Shown here piece by piece: positions 1 to 6,885 of a stretch of 24,188 nucleotides of DNA. Below the pieces are notes generated by a model, which saw only the letters and a program-made list of their open reading frames with translations, was not told the DNA's origin and ran no database searches. Each line of letters begins with the position of its first letter. The first letter of the stretch is position 1. The translations under genes were made by a program, and so were the position numbers. Source of the stretch: DASTPP01 sp035762175 (GTDB taxonomy: Bacteria > Myxococcota_A > Polyangia > Polyangiales > Polyangiaceae); the NCBI GenBank assembly GCA_035762175.1, contig DASTPP010000381.1, positions 1 through 24,188 of the forward strand. Direction: 5' to 3'.

Positions 1-88
1 GCCCCCCGGGGCACCTCGCGAGGCGCCCCCCCCCTCGTTGCCGAGCCCCCGGGCACCTCGGGAGGCGCCCCCCCCCTCGTTGGCCGAG
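1..88. repeat. Two-copy 44-bp direct repeat, GC-rich
   Basis: Two near-identical units (1-44 and 45-88) each carry a C/G-rich core, a CACCTCG block and a CCCCTCGTTG tail. The motif GGCACCTCGGG near 52-62 is matched by its inverse CCCGAGGTGCC near 103-113, so the second unit can fold into a hairpin. The array may extend left of the window. It could be the end of an upstream gene's terminator region. Bases 89-278 hold no convincing gene. Confidence 0.6.
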
Positions 89-278
89 ACCCCCGAGCAG
101 CCCCCGAGGTGCCTTCGCCCCCTACGAAGAGGTCTACGAGCAGCACGCGGGGGGGGTAACGGGCGCATGACAGTGGCCGCGCGTGGCTTCCTGCGCGCCT
201 GACAACGTGACGACGCCAATATAACCCCGGGGCCGCGTGATGGCTCACGGCTGACGACGCCGGCGGCTGCGCGGGCCG

Positions 279-292
279 CGCTCAATTGAGCG
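279..292. other. Perfect 14-bp palindrome
   Basis: CGCTCAATTGAGCG reads the same on both strands. Its AT-containing centre stands out from the GC-rich surroundings, and it lies about 200 bp upstream of the propeller-protein gene. It could be a protein-binding site or a chance dyad. No function can be assigned. Confidence 0.35.
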
Positions 293-347
293 TGAGGTGC
301 AAAGGCGGCCGACTCGATCGCCTGGCCCGAGGGGCATACCGAACTAG

Positions 348-422
348 GCTCTGTCGGGCGAATGCGGGCCGAGCGCGCCGCGGATCGGCCGTCGGGCGAC
401 GGGAGCATCCGCCCGATAGAGC
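348..422. mobile_element. 75-bp MITE-like element with 18-bp terminal inverted repeats
   Basis: The left end GCTCTGTCGGGCGAATGC (348-365) is matched by the inverted right end GCATCCGCCCGATAGAGC (405-422), 16 of 18 positions. The left arm 348-377 also matches, inverted, the right arm of the element at 17690-17847 (28 of 30), so the two belong to one family. The left flank is CTAG (344-347), but the right flank GGTT does not repeat it, so the insertion is old or rearranged. No transposase lies inside. It sits about 70 bp upstream of the next gene and may affect its promoter. Confidence 0.6.
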
Positions 423-490
423 GGTTCCAGCCTTGACGGCGGCGAGCCCTCGGCCCAGAGCACCCCACCCCTTTGGGTACGGAGGGCACC

Positions 491-1732
491 ATGCGAACGA
501 GCTCGAGCCAGAAGAAGACGACGACCGCCCGGCTTTTCTTTGCCGCGGCGGCCGCGATCGCGCCGCTCTCGGCGCTGCATTGCGTCGAGGGGGGGGGCGA
601 GGGCGCGCCCTCGGCCTCGGCGCGCCCAGCCGCGCTCGCCGGCGCGCACGCGCCGACGCTCACGGTCCAGGCGAGCGGCACCACCCGGTCGCTGATGGCC
701 ATCAGCCCGGTCGACGCGCACGTGGTCTGGGCGAGCGGCGTCGGCGGCACCTTCTTGCGCACCACCGACGGCGGGGCGACCTGGCAGGCGCGCGTCGTGC
801 CGGGGGCCGAGGCGCTGCAGTTTCGCGACGTGCAGGGCGTCAGCGATCGGGTCGCGTACCTGCTCTCGGCCGGGGTCGGCACCGACTCGCGCATCTACAA
901 GACCGAAGACGGCGGCGAGACGTGGGCGCTGCAATTTCAGAACGAAGACCCCGCCGGCTTCTACGACTGCTTCGCCTTCTGGTCGCCCGAGCGCGGCGTC
1001 GTCATGGCCGACTCGGTCGACGGCCGCTTCCCCGCGCTCGCGACGGCCGACGGCGCGTCGTGGCAGGACATCGGCGCGGCCCTGCCGCCGGCGCTGCCGG
1101 GCGAGGCGGCCTTCGCGGCGAGCGGCACCTGCGCGGCCACGCAAGGCAAAAAGCGCGCGTGGTTCGTGACCGCGGGCGCCGCGAAGGCGCGGGTGCTCGC
1201 GACGAAGAACGGCGGCACGAGCTGGGCGGCGTACGAGACGCCGATCGTGCAAGGCACCCCGAGCTCGGGCATCGCCAGCGTCGCCTTCCGCGATCGCCGC
1301 CACGGTATTCTCGGCGGCGGCGACCTCGCCGCGCCGGCCGAGCTCTCGAACAACGTCGCCCGCTCGCGCGACGGCGGCAAGACCTGGCAGCTCGCCGCCG
1401 GCAGCCCCTTCCCGGGCGCGATCTACGGCCTGAGCTACGCGCTCGGCCGCCCGGCCGACGAGCTCGCGGGCGACGAGCGCGACGACGGCGCCGACGAGCT
1501 CGCGGGCGACGAGCGCGACGACGGCGCCGACGAGCGCGAGGGCGACGGCGAGCGCGGGGGCTGTGCGACGGTGGTCGCGACCGGCCCCGGCGGCGCGGCG
1601 TGGTCGACCGACGAGGGCGACAGCTGGCACCGGCTCGAGGGCGTCGACGGCTACTGGGCCGTGGCCTTCGCCGACGAGCGCACGGGGTGGCTGGTGGGCA
1701 CCGGGGGCCGCCTGCTGAAGATCGAGCTCTGA
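491..1732 (+). CDS. Exported BNR/sortilin-like beta-propeller protein
   Basis: 413-aa protein. The start at 491 is preferred because GGAGG lies six bases upstream; the in-frame ATG at 473 has no such site. Residues 1-30 form a Sec-type signal ending in SALHC (Cys31), a weak lipobox, so it may be a lipoprotein. Five BNR-type motifs of the form S/T-x-D/N-G-G-x-T/S-W are seen near residues 91, 138, 240, 294 and 374, as in sialidase, sortilin and Ycf48-type propellers. No catalytic residues typical of sialidases were recognised, so a structural or binding role outside the inner membrane is more likely than an enzyme. An acidic tandem repeat interrupts the propeller at residues 322-345. The family assignment is good; the function is unknown. 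Confidence 0.8.
   Translation: MRTSSSQKKTTTARLFFAAAAAIAPLSALHCVEGGGEGAPSASARPAALAGAHAPTLTVQASGTTRSLMAISPVDAHVVWASGVGGTFLRTTDGGATWQARVVPGAEALQFRDVQGVSDRVAYLLSAGVGTDSRIYKTEDGGETWALQFQNEDPAGFYDCFAFWSPERGVVMADSVDGRFPALATADGASWQDIGAALPPALPGEAAFAASGTCAATQGKKRAWFVTAGAAKARVLATKNGGTSWAAYETPIVQGTPSSGIASVAFRDRRHGILGGGDLAAPAELSNNVARSRDGGKTWQLAAGSPFPGAIYGLSYALGRPADELAGDERDDGADELAGDERDDGADEREGDGERGGCATVVATGPGGAAWSTDEGDSWHRLEGVDGYWAVAFADERTGWLVGTGGRLLKIEL
1454..1525 (+). repeat. Exact 36-bp in-frame tandem duplication
   Basis: Two identical 36-bp units (1454-1489, 1490-1525), plus the start of a third degenerate one, encode ADELAGDERDDG twice inside the propeller gene. Because 36 is a multiple of three, copy-number change would keep the frame. 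The unit is highly acidic, and it sits in what would be a loop between propeller blades. Confidence 0.85.
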
Positions 1733-2258
1733 CGCCGACCCGCCCCCGCGCCGACTGCCCGGTCGAGCCGCTCGCGGGGCGATTCGCTGTCACCCCTGCT
1801 GCTTTCGCTCGGTGTCGAAGAGGTCGTCTCACCCGCTCATGGCGATGAAAGTATGCATCGTGATACCGAAGAAGCAAAAGGGGTAAGCGAGAACGAGGCG
1901 GCGTTGCCCCCGACGACCGATCTCGTCGGGGCCCACCTCGGCTGGCCGCGCGCTGCCGCGAGCGTGCCCGCGGCGTGTCCAGTGGTAGCGGAACGTGGCC
2001 CGGCCTCGCCACCCAGCCTCCGCCGGGCGAGACGCGCGCCCCGCAGCCGGGAGTACGGGACCAAGAGCCCGTCGGATTGCCGAATCTCCGCCTTATGCTG
2101 AGCTCGGTCAGGACGCGGCCCCCGCCGACGTCTCGGCGCGAAGGCTCGATTCGGCAATTCAGGCGGGTTTTTCGCCCCGGCGACCTTCGGGCGTGCGTTG
2201 CCCACCCGTGGCCCCTGCTCGGCCTGGAGATTTGGGTCACAGGCTATTAAATGGGAGC
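1733..2258. other. Noncoding stretch
   Basis: No credible gene is seen. A 13-codon frame at 1845-1886 (MKVCIVIPKKQKG, then stop) begins like a real protein but ends at once and may be debris. Longer open frames here are by-products of high GC. A TATTAA at 2245-2250 is the only promoter-like AT-rich patch before the next gene, and no matching -35 was found. Confidence 0.5.
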
Positions 2259-3740
2259 ATGGGAAACGACACCAACCGTCTCTCGACGGCGATCGTCACC
2301 GCGATCTCGGGCATCGCGGCAGCGGCCGACAGGCAGGCGCTCCTCGCCGCGATCGGGAAGAACCTGGCCTCGTTGCCGGCTGACACGTACCTCCTCTCAC
2401 AGCTCCGTGGTAACGAAGAGCATGAGCTGGTCGGCGCCTGGGAGCACAAGGGCGTGCCCGCGTCCCTCGCCCTCGGCACCCGGTATCCGTACGCGGACTA
2501 CCCGGCCATCCGGCTCATCGAGCCGGGCCGGCCGTTCCTCTCCAGCGACGTCTCGAGCGACCCGCGGCTCGACGACCGGACCCGGGGCTTTCTGCAAGAC
2601 ATGGAAATCGAGGCCGTCGTCAGCTTTCCGCTGGTCGTGCGCGATGAGTACGTCGGCATCTTCTCGACCGGGTACCGCACGAAGCACGAGCACACGTCGG
2701 AGGAGCTCGAGCTCTTGCAGATCATCGCGCAGCTCGCGGCCGTGGCGCTGGCGCACATCGAAGGCCGCGAGGCGCTCGCGCGCAAGGTCGAGCAGTTGCA
2801 CGGGCTCTACCGCGCGGCCGAAGAGCTGGGCGCCATCGACGACGAAGTGACGATGCTGCGCACGGGGGCGCGCATGGTGCGCACGCACCTGGGGTGCCTC
2901 AGCTGCTGGATCGCGGTGCTGGACCGCGAGCACAACGTCCTGCGCGGCATCACCACGGAGGCCGACCAGCCCCGCGAATTCGAGGCGCCGCCGGTCTCGA
3001 TGGACGACGTGGAGAACATGGCGGTCGCGGTGGTGCGTTCGGGCCACCCGGCCGCGTATACGGACGCCGTGGCCCGTGCGGACGCGGAGGGCTGGGGCGA
3101 CGTCGCCCGCCTCGTCGGCGTGCGCAGCGTCGCGTACGTGCCGCTGCGCGCGGGCGCGGACGTGCTCGGCGTCTTCGCGGTGGGGGACTCCGCCGACCGC
3201 ATCGAGGAGGACGAGCTCGCGCTGCTCGCGACGTTCGGCAACCAGCTCGCCGGCGCCATGGTACGCAGCCGGATGGACCGCGAGCGCGCCGCGCAGGTCG
3301 CGAGCCTGCAGCGCGCCTACGAGCAGCAGGCGCGGCTGCTCGACGTCGTGCGCGAGCTGTCCACGCCCGTCATTCCGGTGCACGACCGCATTCTGGTGCT
3401 GCCGCTCATCGGGGGCATCGACGCGGCGCGCAGCGTGCAAATCATGGACGCGCTGCTGTCGGCGGTGCAGCGCGAAGGCGCGTCGGTCGTGATCGTGGAC
3501 GTCACCGGGGTGCCCATGGTGGACAGCAACGTGGCGAACCACCTGATGCAGGCCATTCGGTCCGTGTCGCTGCTCGGCGCCAAGTGCGTGCTGGTGGGCA
3601 TCTCGGCCATGGTGGCGCAGACGATCGTGCACCTCGGCATCGAGCTCGGCGGCGCGGTCACCCGGGGCAACCTCCAGGCGGGTATCGCCTACGCGCTGCG
3701 GCTGCTCGATCTGGAGATTCGCCCCGTCGCGCCGAAGTGA
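2259..3740 (+). CDS. GAF-GAF-STAS regulator (RsbR/stressosome type)
   Basis: 493-aa soluble protein. Two GAF-like sensory domains (about 15-170 and 180-335) are followed by a helical linker and a C-terminal STAS domain (about 367-480). The STAS part closely resembles RsbR-family co-antagonists, beginning LSTPVIPVHDRILVLPL. The two phosphoacceptor positions known from Bacillus RsbRA appear to be present as Ser423 in VDSNVANHL and Thr455 in AQTIV (alignment from memory). Such proteins bind ligands or sense redox or light and relay the signal by partner switching to a kinase. No kinase or RsbS-like partner is in this window, so the partner must be elsewhere. ATG 2259 is taken as the start from the beginning of domain-like sequence. 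A GGGAG lies only one base upstream, so the start is not certain. Confidence 0.88.
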   Translation: MGNDTNRLSTAIVTAISGIAAAADRQALLAAIGKNLASLPADTYLLSQLRGNEEHELVGAWEHKGVPASLALGTRYPYADYPAIRLIEPGRPFLSSDVSSDPRLDDRTRGFLQDMEIEAVVSFPLVVRDEYVGIFSTGYRTKHEHTSEELELLQIIAQLAAVALAHIEGREALARKVEQLHGLYRAAEELGAIDDEVTMLRTGARMVRTHLGCLSCWIAVLDREHNVLRGITTEADQPREFEAPPVSMDDVENMAVAVVRSGHPAAYTDAVARADAEGWGDVARLVGVRSVAYVPLRAGADVLGVFAVGDSADRIEEDELALLATFGNQLAGAMVRSRMDRERAAQVASLQRAYEQQARLLDVVRELSTPVIPVHDRILVLPLIGGIDAARSVQIMDALLSAVQREGASVVIVDVTGVPMVDSNVANHLMQAIRSVSLLGAKCVLVGISAMVAQTIVHLGIELGGAVTRGNLQAGIAYALRLLDLEIRPVAPK

Positions 3741-4206
3741 GGGGGGGGCGCGGAGGCGGCGTTGATGGCGCGCGGGGGCGCGACGTCGACGCGGACGCCG
3801 GGGGCGCCGGCGCGGTCGCCGTCGCCGGGCCCGAGAGCCGCCAGGCCTTCGCCCGAGCGTCGAGCCGGCGGGCCGGTGGCGTGAATGGTCAAGACTCTGG
3901 TGCGTTCAGCCCTGGCCGCGGCGCGGGGCGCTGGCCATGCTGCGAGGCGGTCGATGGTCGCCCCTCGGGGCCCGCGCTCGGCCGGGGCCGCGCGCCGAGG
4001 GCGCGAGCCCGTGCGCCAGGTGCTGCGGCCGCGAGGGCTCGGGCGCGGGGCGCTCGGCCGCTCGTCGGGAGCGGCGGCGAGCCACGCCGCGAGCGGGGGG
4101 GCCCCCGTGACCGACGCGCCATACCTCCGACCCTCGCGCCCCGGCCGTTCGCGGCGAACCCCCCACGCCGCCCCGCCCTGGCCCGAGTTTTGATAGACGG
4201 GCGCCA
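3741..4206. other. Noncoding GC-rich stretch
   Basis: Open frames on both strands here give low-complexity Arg/Ala/Gly/Pro translations, as expected by chance at this GC content. The short AT-containing patch GTTTTGATAG at about 4187-4196, just upstream of the lipoprotein gene, is the only promoter-like sequence. Confidence 0.5.
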
Positions 4207-4932
4207 ATGCGATCGATTTCAGTCTTCGCTTTGGTCTGGCTCGGCGCCCTCGCGAGCGGTTGTACCGTCATCGACGGCGAACCCACCGACGAACAGGGCG
4301 ACTGTCTCGTCGGCTATATTACCCCCACCGTCCACGTTCGCGACGTCGACGGCAGGTCGATTTGCGACGCGAGCGTCGTCGCTCGCGAAGGCGGCTACGA
4401 GGTGGCGCTCACGCGGCAGGGCACGTGCGGCGCCTATCGGTTGCCCGACCGGCGTGGCATCTACGCGGTGACGGTCGAGGCCCCCGGCTATCGCAGGGCC
4501 GTGCGCGAGGGCGTCAGGGCGGGGCTCGATTCTTACGCCGGCTACGGCTGCGCGGGGCCGCCGAGCAGCAAGACTGACCTCGAGGTGAGGCTCGAGGCCG
4601 AGACGCCCGAGTGTGACACCTCGGCCGCGCTGTCGTTCCTGGTCGACCTGCGCGACGAGGCCGGGGCGCCCGTCTGTGACGCCCGCGTCGTCGTGCGCGA
4701 CGGCGCGTTCGTGCAGGAGCTCCGCCCCTCGCCGGCTCCGGGCGCTTCGTGTTTTTGGGACGGCCCGGCCGAGCGGCCCGGCTCGTACGAAGTGACCATC
4801 AGCAAGCCCGGCTACGAGACGATCGTGCTGCCGTCGGTGGTCGTCACCAAGGCGGCGGGCGCTTGCCACGTCACGCCGGCCAAGATCGAGGCGCAACTCG
4901 CGCCCGCGGAGACCCCGCCCGCGGGCGGCTGA
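4207..4932 (+). CDS. Lipoprotein with two carboxypeptidase-regulatory-like domains
   Basis: 241-aa predicted lipoprotein. Residues 1-19 form a short signal ending in the lipobox LASGC (Cys19). Two homologous beta-sandwich-type domains follow, about 37-105 and 138-225. Each contains a G-x-x-x-C-D-A-x-V-V-x-R-(D/E)-G motif and ends in a Y-(A/E)-V-T-(V/I)-x-x-P-G-Y strand, as in CarboxypepD_reg/PEGA-like modules. Conserved cysteines in each domain suggest disulfides in an oxidising compartment. These modules are usually noncatalytic and surface-exposed; the substrate or partner is unknown. A strong hairpin follows the stop after 11 bases, so the gene is probably monocistronic. Confidence 0.8.
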   Translation: MRSISVFALVWLGALASGCTVIDGEPTDEQGDCLVGYITPTVHVRDVDGRSICDASVVAREGGYEVALTRQGTCGAYRLPDRRGIYAVTVEAPGYRRAVREGVRAGLDSYAGYGCAGPPSSKTDLEVRLEAETPECDTSAALSFLVDLRDEAGAPVCDARVVVRDGAFVQELRPSPAPGASCFWDGPAERPGSYEVTISKPGYETIVLPSVVVTKAAGACHVTPAKIEAQLAPAETPPAGG

Positions 4933-4943
4933 AAGCGCCCACC

Positions 4944-4980
4944 CGCGCGCAGGGTCGGCAGAGTGCCGACCCTGCGCGCG
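4944..4980 (+). terminator. 17-bp perfect hairpin after the lipoprotein gene
   Basis: The left arm 4944-4960 and right arm 4964-4980 are perfectly complementary over 17 bp, with a 3-base loop (GAG). It lies 11 bases after the stop codon. No T tract follows, so it is a terminator-like or mRNA 3'-end-stabilising hairpin rather than a textbook intrinsic terminator. Confidence 0.7.
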
Positions 4981-5025
4981 CCGAGCGGCGGGTGCCGAGC
5001 TTGGCGTTGCGTTCGGCCGTCGCGC

Positions 5026-5116
5026 GCCGAGCGGCGCGGCCGCGTGGCGGGGGGAGAGACCACCAGGGTAGCCGAGCGACACGGTCGCGTGGCGGGGGGG
5101 AGAGACCGCCGGGGTA
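5026..5116. repeat. 45/46-bp imperfect tandem repeat
   Basis: Units 5026-5070 and 5071-5116 share GCCGAGCG, then CGCGTGGCGGGGGG and AGAGACC, ending in GGGTA. Partial GCCGAGCGGCG copies lie just upstream. The repeat ends about 60 bp before the barrel-like protein gene. No role is evident. Confidence 0.65.
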
Positions 5117-5178
5117 GCGGCCGGGCCGGGCGGTTCGATTTTCGGTCACAAAGTCGCTCGGCGGCGGTCAAAGCCCTC

Positions 5179-5754
5179 ATGGTCCAACGAATGCTCGGCG
5201 CGGCCTCGGTGGCGGCGGCGCTCTTGGCGTACGGCGAGGTCGCGGCCGCGGACGAGGCGAGCCCGTGCGCGCGCCGGCCGAACCAACTGATTGCCGACCT
5301 CGGGCTGCACGTCGTCAACGCGGGGTATCAGCGCACGTTGAGCTGCACGTTCAGCGCGCAGATGAGCGCCGGGCTCTACGTGCCCTGGGTGGTCAACCGC
5401 GACGTCTTCGGGCTCGGGGGCGGCGACCGCTCGCCGCCCGACGACGTGGCCGGCCTCGTCGTGCGCGGGCGGGGCTTCGTGCACCCGGCGAACGAGCCCC
5501 AGGCGGGGCCTTGGCTGTCGCCCTTCGTGCAGGCGGGCCCGGTGCGGGCGACGCGCGAAGGCAGGCGCGTGTGGGGCAGGGCGCTGGCGGCTGGGCTCAG
5601 TATAGGCTGGACGTTCGCCTTCGGCGAGCGCTGGCGGCTCGCGCTGGGGGCGGGCGCGCAGTATCACGTGGCGCAATTCGGCGAGACGGCGGCCCGGCCC
5701 GGGTTCGCGCGGCTCGGCCCCACGGTCGACATCAACCTCGGCTACGCGCTGTGA
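5179..5754 (+). CDS. Small outer-membrane beta-barrel-like protein, function unknown
   Basis: 191-aa protein. Starting at ATG 5179 gives a clean Sec signal peptide (hydrophobic about 5-22, likely cut near VAAA/DEA at 25). The mature part has alternating hydrophobic and glycine-rich strand-like stretches (ADLGLHVVNAGY, QMSAGLYVPWVV, WLSPFVQAGPVRAT, GLSIGWTFAFGERWRLALGAGAQYHV) and ends in the strand VDINLGYAL with a terminal hydrophobic residue. That pattern is typical of small outer-membrane barrels. Two cysteines (in SPCA and SCTF) could form a disulfide. It is too small to be a TolC-type export channel. I do not recognise the exact family. Confidence 0.6.
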   Translation: MVQRMLGAASVAAALLAYGEVAAADEASPCARRPNQLIADLGLHVVNAGYQRTLSCTFSAQMSAGLYVPWVVNRDVFGLGGGDRSPPDDVAGLVVRGRGFVHPANEPQAGPWLSPFVQAGPVRATREGRRVWGRALAAGLSIGWTFAFGERWRLALGAGAQYHVAQFGETAARPGFARLGPTVDINLGYAL

Positions 5755-6016
5755 CGACGTTTGGTCTGCCCGCCTGGGCTCTGGCGCGCTCAAGGTCGGG
5801 GTCTGTGATCTGACCGAGGGGCCCGGGCGGGGTCGGAGCGCGCCGGCGCACGCCGCCCCTGCGCGGACGGCGCCGTGGGCCCGAGCGCGGCGGCGGGTGT
5901 GGGTGCGCGGCACCGGCGCGCGTTACGCCGCCGACGGAAACCCCGCGGGGTACCATTCGTTCTACCGACGGCGTGCGCCTTCGAAAGGGGCCGCGAGGCG
6001 GCGCCCGCGCCCACGT

Positions 6017-6066
6017 GGCCGATGCGCGCGCATTGTCCGAATGCGCGAGGCCGATGCGCGCGCATT
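6017..6066. promoter_or_regulatory. Paired dyad sites upstream of the RiPP precursor (candidate operators)
   Basis: GGCCGATGCGCGCGCATT occurs twice, at 6017-6034 and 6049-6066, with start-to-start spacing of 32 bp (close to three helical turns). Each copy contains the perfect palindrome ATGCGCGCGCAT. A degenerate half-like motif, GAATGCGCGAG, lies between them. Two identical palindromes on one face of the helix suggest cooperative regulator binding. No regulator gene is in the adjacent cluster. Confidence 0.45.
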
Positions 6067-6341
6067 CGAAACTAGTACTACGTCCTACGACGATTGTACC
6101 TATCGGGCGGCGCCCCCAGGCGCGGCCGAGGCCTGCCGGCGCGCCCGGCGGAGGGCGAGATTTCAGGCGCGGCGACGCCCGTCGAAGGGGGCCGCGTTCG
6201 CCGGCCGCGCGGCCGCGCCGGCCGGTGACGGGGCGGGCCTCGGCGGTGGCATTCGCCTTGCTCGAGCGCTCTGCCGGCAGCCGGGCCACGACGCTCATGG
6301 GGAACGTGGGGCCCGCGCCGCCCGCTCATTCACTTCATTGG

Positions 6342-6347
6342 GGAGGA
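6342..6347 (+). promoter_or_regulatory. Strong ribosome binding site for the precursor peptide
   Basis: GGAGGA lies five bases upstream of ATG 6353. This is the strongest Shine-Dalgarno sequence in the cluster and fixes the precursor start, although the reading frame stays open upstream. Confidence 0.8.
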
Positions 6348-6352
6348 ACACC

Positions 6353-6538
6353 ATGGATACCACGAAGAAGAACGCGCCGTCGACCGAGCAAGCCCAGCCG
6401 CCCGCCGAGCGCATCTTGGCCCGCCGGCTCGCCCGCGAGCTGAGCAAAGACGAGCTCGACGCCATCTCGGGCGGCACGATGAAGGATCGCGACGTCGAGG
6501 GCACGGGCTCGGGCATGTGGGGCAACCTCGACGACTGA
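6353..6538 (+). CDS. Graspetide-type RiPP precursor peptide with double-glycine leader
   Basis: 61-aa peptide. Residues 1-41 are a leader; its end, ELSKDELDAISGG, matches the double-glycine consensus (Leu at -12, Leu at -7, Ile at -4, Gly-Gly at -2/-1) cut by C39-peptidase transporters. The preceding ILARRLAR is helical and could be the ligase-binding segment. The predicted 20-aa core is TMKDRDVEGTG then SGMWGNLDD (residues 42-61). Possible nucleophiles are Thr1, Lys3, Thr10 and Ser12 of the core; possible acid partners are Asp4, Asp6, Glu8, Asp19 and Asp20. This is the composition expected for omega-ester/omega-amide crosslinking by the ATP-grasp ligase encoded next. The opening T-x-K and later D-x-E recall microviridin, but the PSD motif is absent. 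Small precursors like this are easily missed. The role is inferred from leader plus context. Confidence 0.85.
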   Translation: MDTTKKNAPSTEQAQPPAERILARRLARELSKDELDAISGGTMKDRDVEGTGSGMWGNLDD

Positions 6539-6576
6539 TCGGCCGATCGGCACGGTCACGGTACGAGGTTCGAGGT

Positions 6577-6609
6577 CGGCCGCGCGGCGTGTAATGCGCC
6601 GCGCGGCCG
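6577..6609 (+). terminator. 13-bp hairpin between precursor and ligase genes
   Basis: The arms 6577-6589 and 6597-6609 are perfectly complementary (CGGCCGCGCGGCG and its inverse) with a 7-base loop. It starts 38 bases after the precursor stop and has no T tract. It may be a partial terminator or mRNA-stabilising structure, which would let the precursor be made in excess over its enzymes, as is common in RiPP operons. That role is inferred. Confidence 0.55.
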
Positions 6610-6620
6610 GCCGCGGCCGG

Positions 6621-6703
6621 GGCCCGCTCGCGGGCGCCGTACCGAGGCCGCCCGGCGGCCGAGGCCCGCTCGCGGGCGCCGTACCGAGGCCGCCCGGCGG
6701 CCG
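6621..6703. repeat. Exact 42-bp tandem duplication
   Basis: Unit 6621-6662 begins GGCCCGCTCGCGGGCGCCGT and is repeated exactly for 41 bases at 6663-6703. Each unit contains small inverted repeats (CCCGCTCGCGGG; GGCCGCCCGGCGGCC), so the pair would form adjacent hairpins in RNA. It lies in the 347-base gap between precursor and ligase. Frames through it give repeated Gly/Pro/Arg peptides and are not taken as genes. Confidence 0.8.
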
Positions 6704-6885
6704 CCCGCGCGGCGGGCCGACGGCGCGGCCGCCGGTGCTTTTCTCGCCGAGGCCCGCCTCGCCGGGCCTCGCTCGCGCGACTTCGCCCGCGCGCCGACCG
6801 GCGCGCCCGGGCGGGCACTCTCGATCGAACGCGGCGGCCCGGCCTCGGCCCGCCGGCCACCCCGACGTCAACCTATCACACTACC

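Larger units (their letters stand above)
5755..6352. other. Noncoding leader region upstream of the RiPP precursor
   Basis: About 600 bases without a convincing gene. It includes a pair of identical dyad-containing 18-mers (6017-6034, 6049-6066), an AT-richer patch just after them at about 6067-6105 (ACTAGTACTACG, GATTGTACCTATC) that could hold a promoter, and then roughly 240 bases of GC-rich sequence before the precursor. An open frame continues upstream of the precursor ATG, but its translation is Arg/Ala-rich and unlike a protein. Confidence 0.5.

Noticed and set aside
344..1630. 428-codon minus-strand frame over the propeller gene
   Set aside because: Low-complexity Arg/Ala/Gly translation. 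The plus strand holds a signal peptide, a ribosome binding site and five BNR motifs.
3885..4193. 102-codon frame upstream of the lipoprotein gene
   Set aside because: Arg/Ala/Pro-rich with no motif and no ribosome binding site; typical chance frame at this GC content.
5179..5754. Outer-membrane channel for the RiPP exporter
   Set aside because: At 191 aa with no long helices it cannot be a TolC-type protein.
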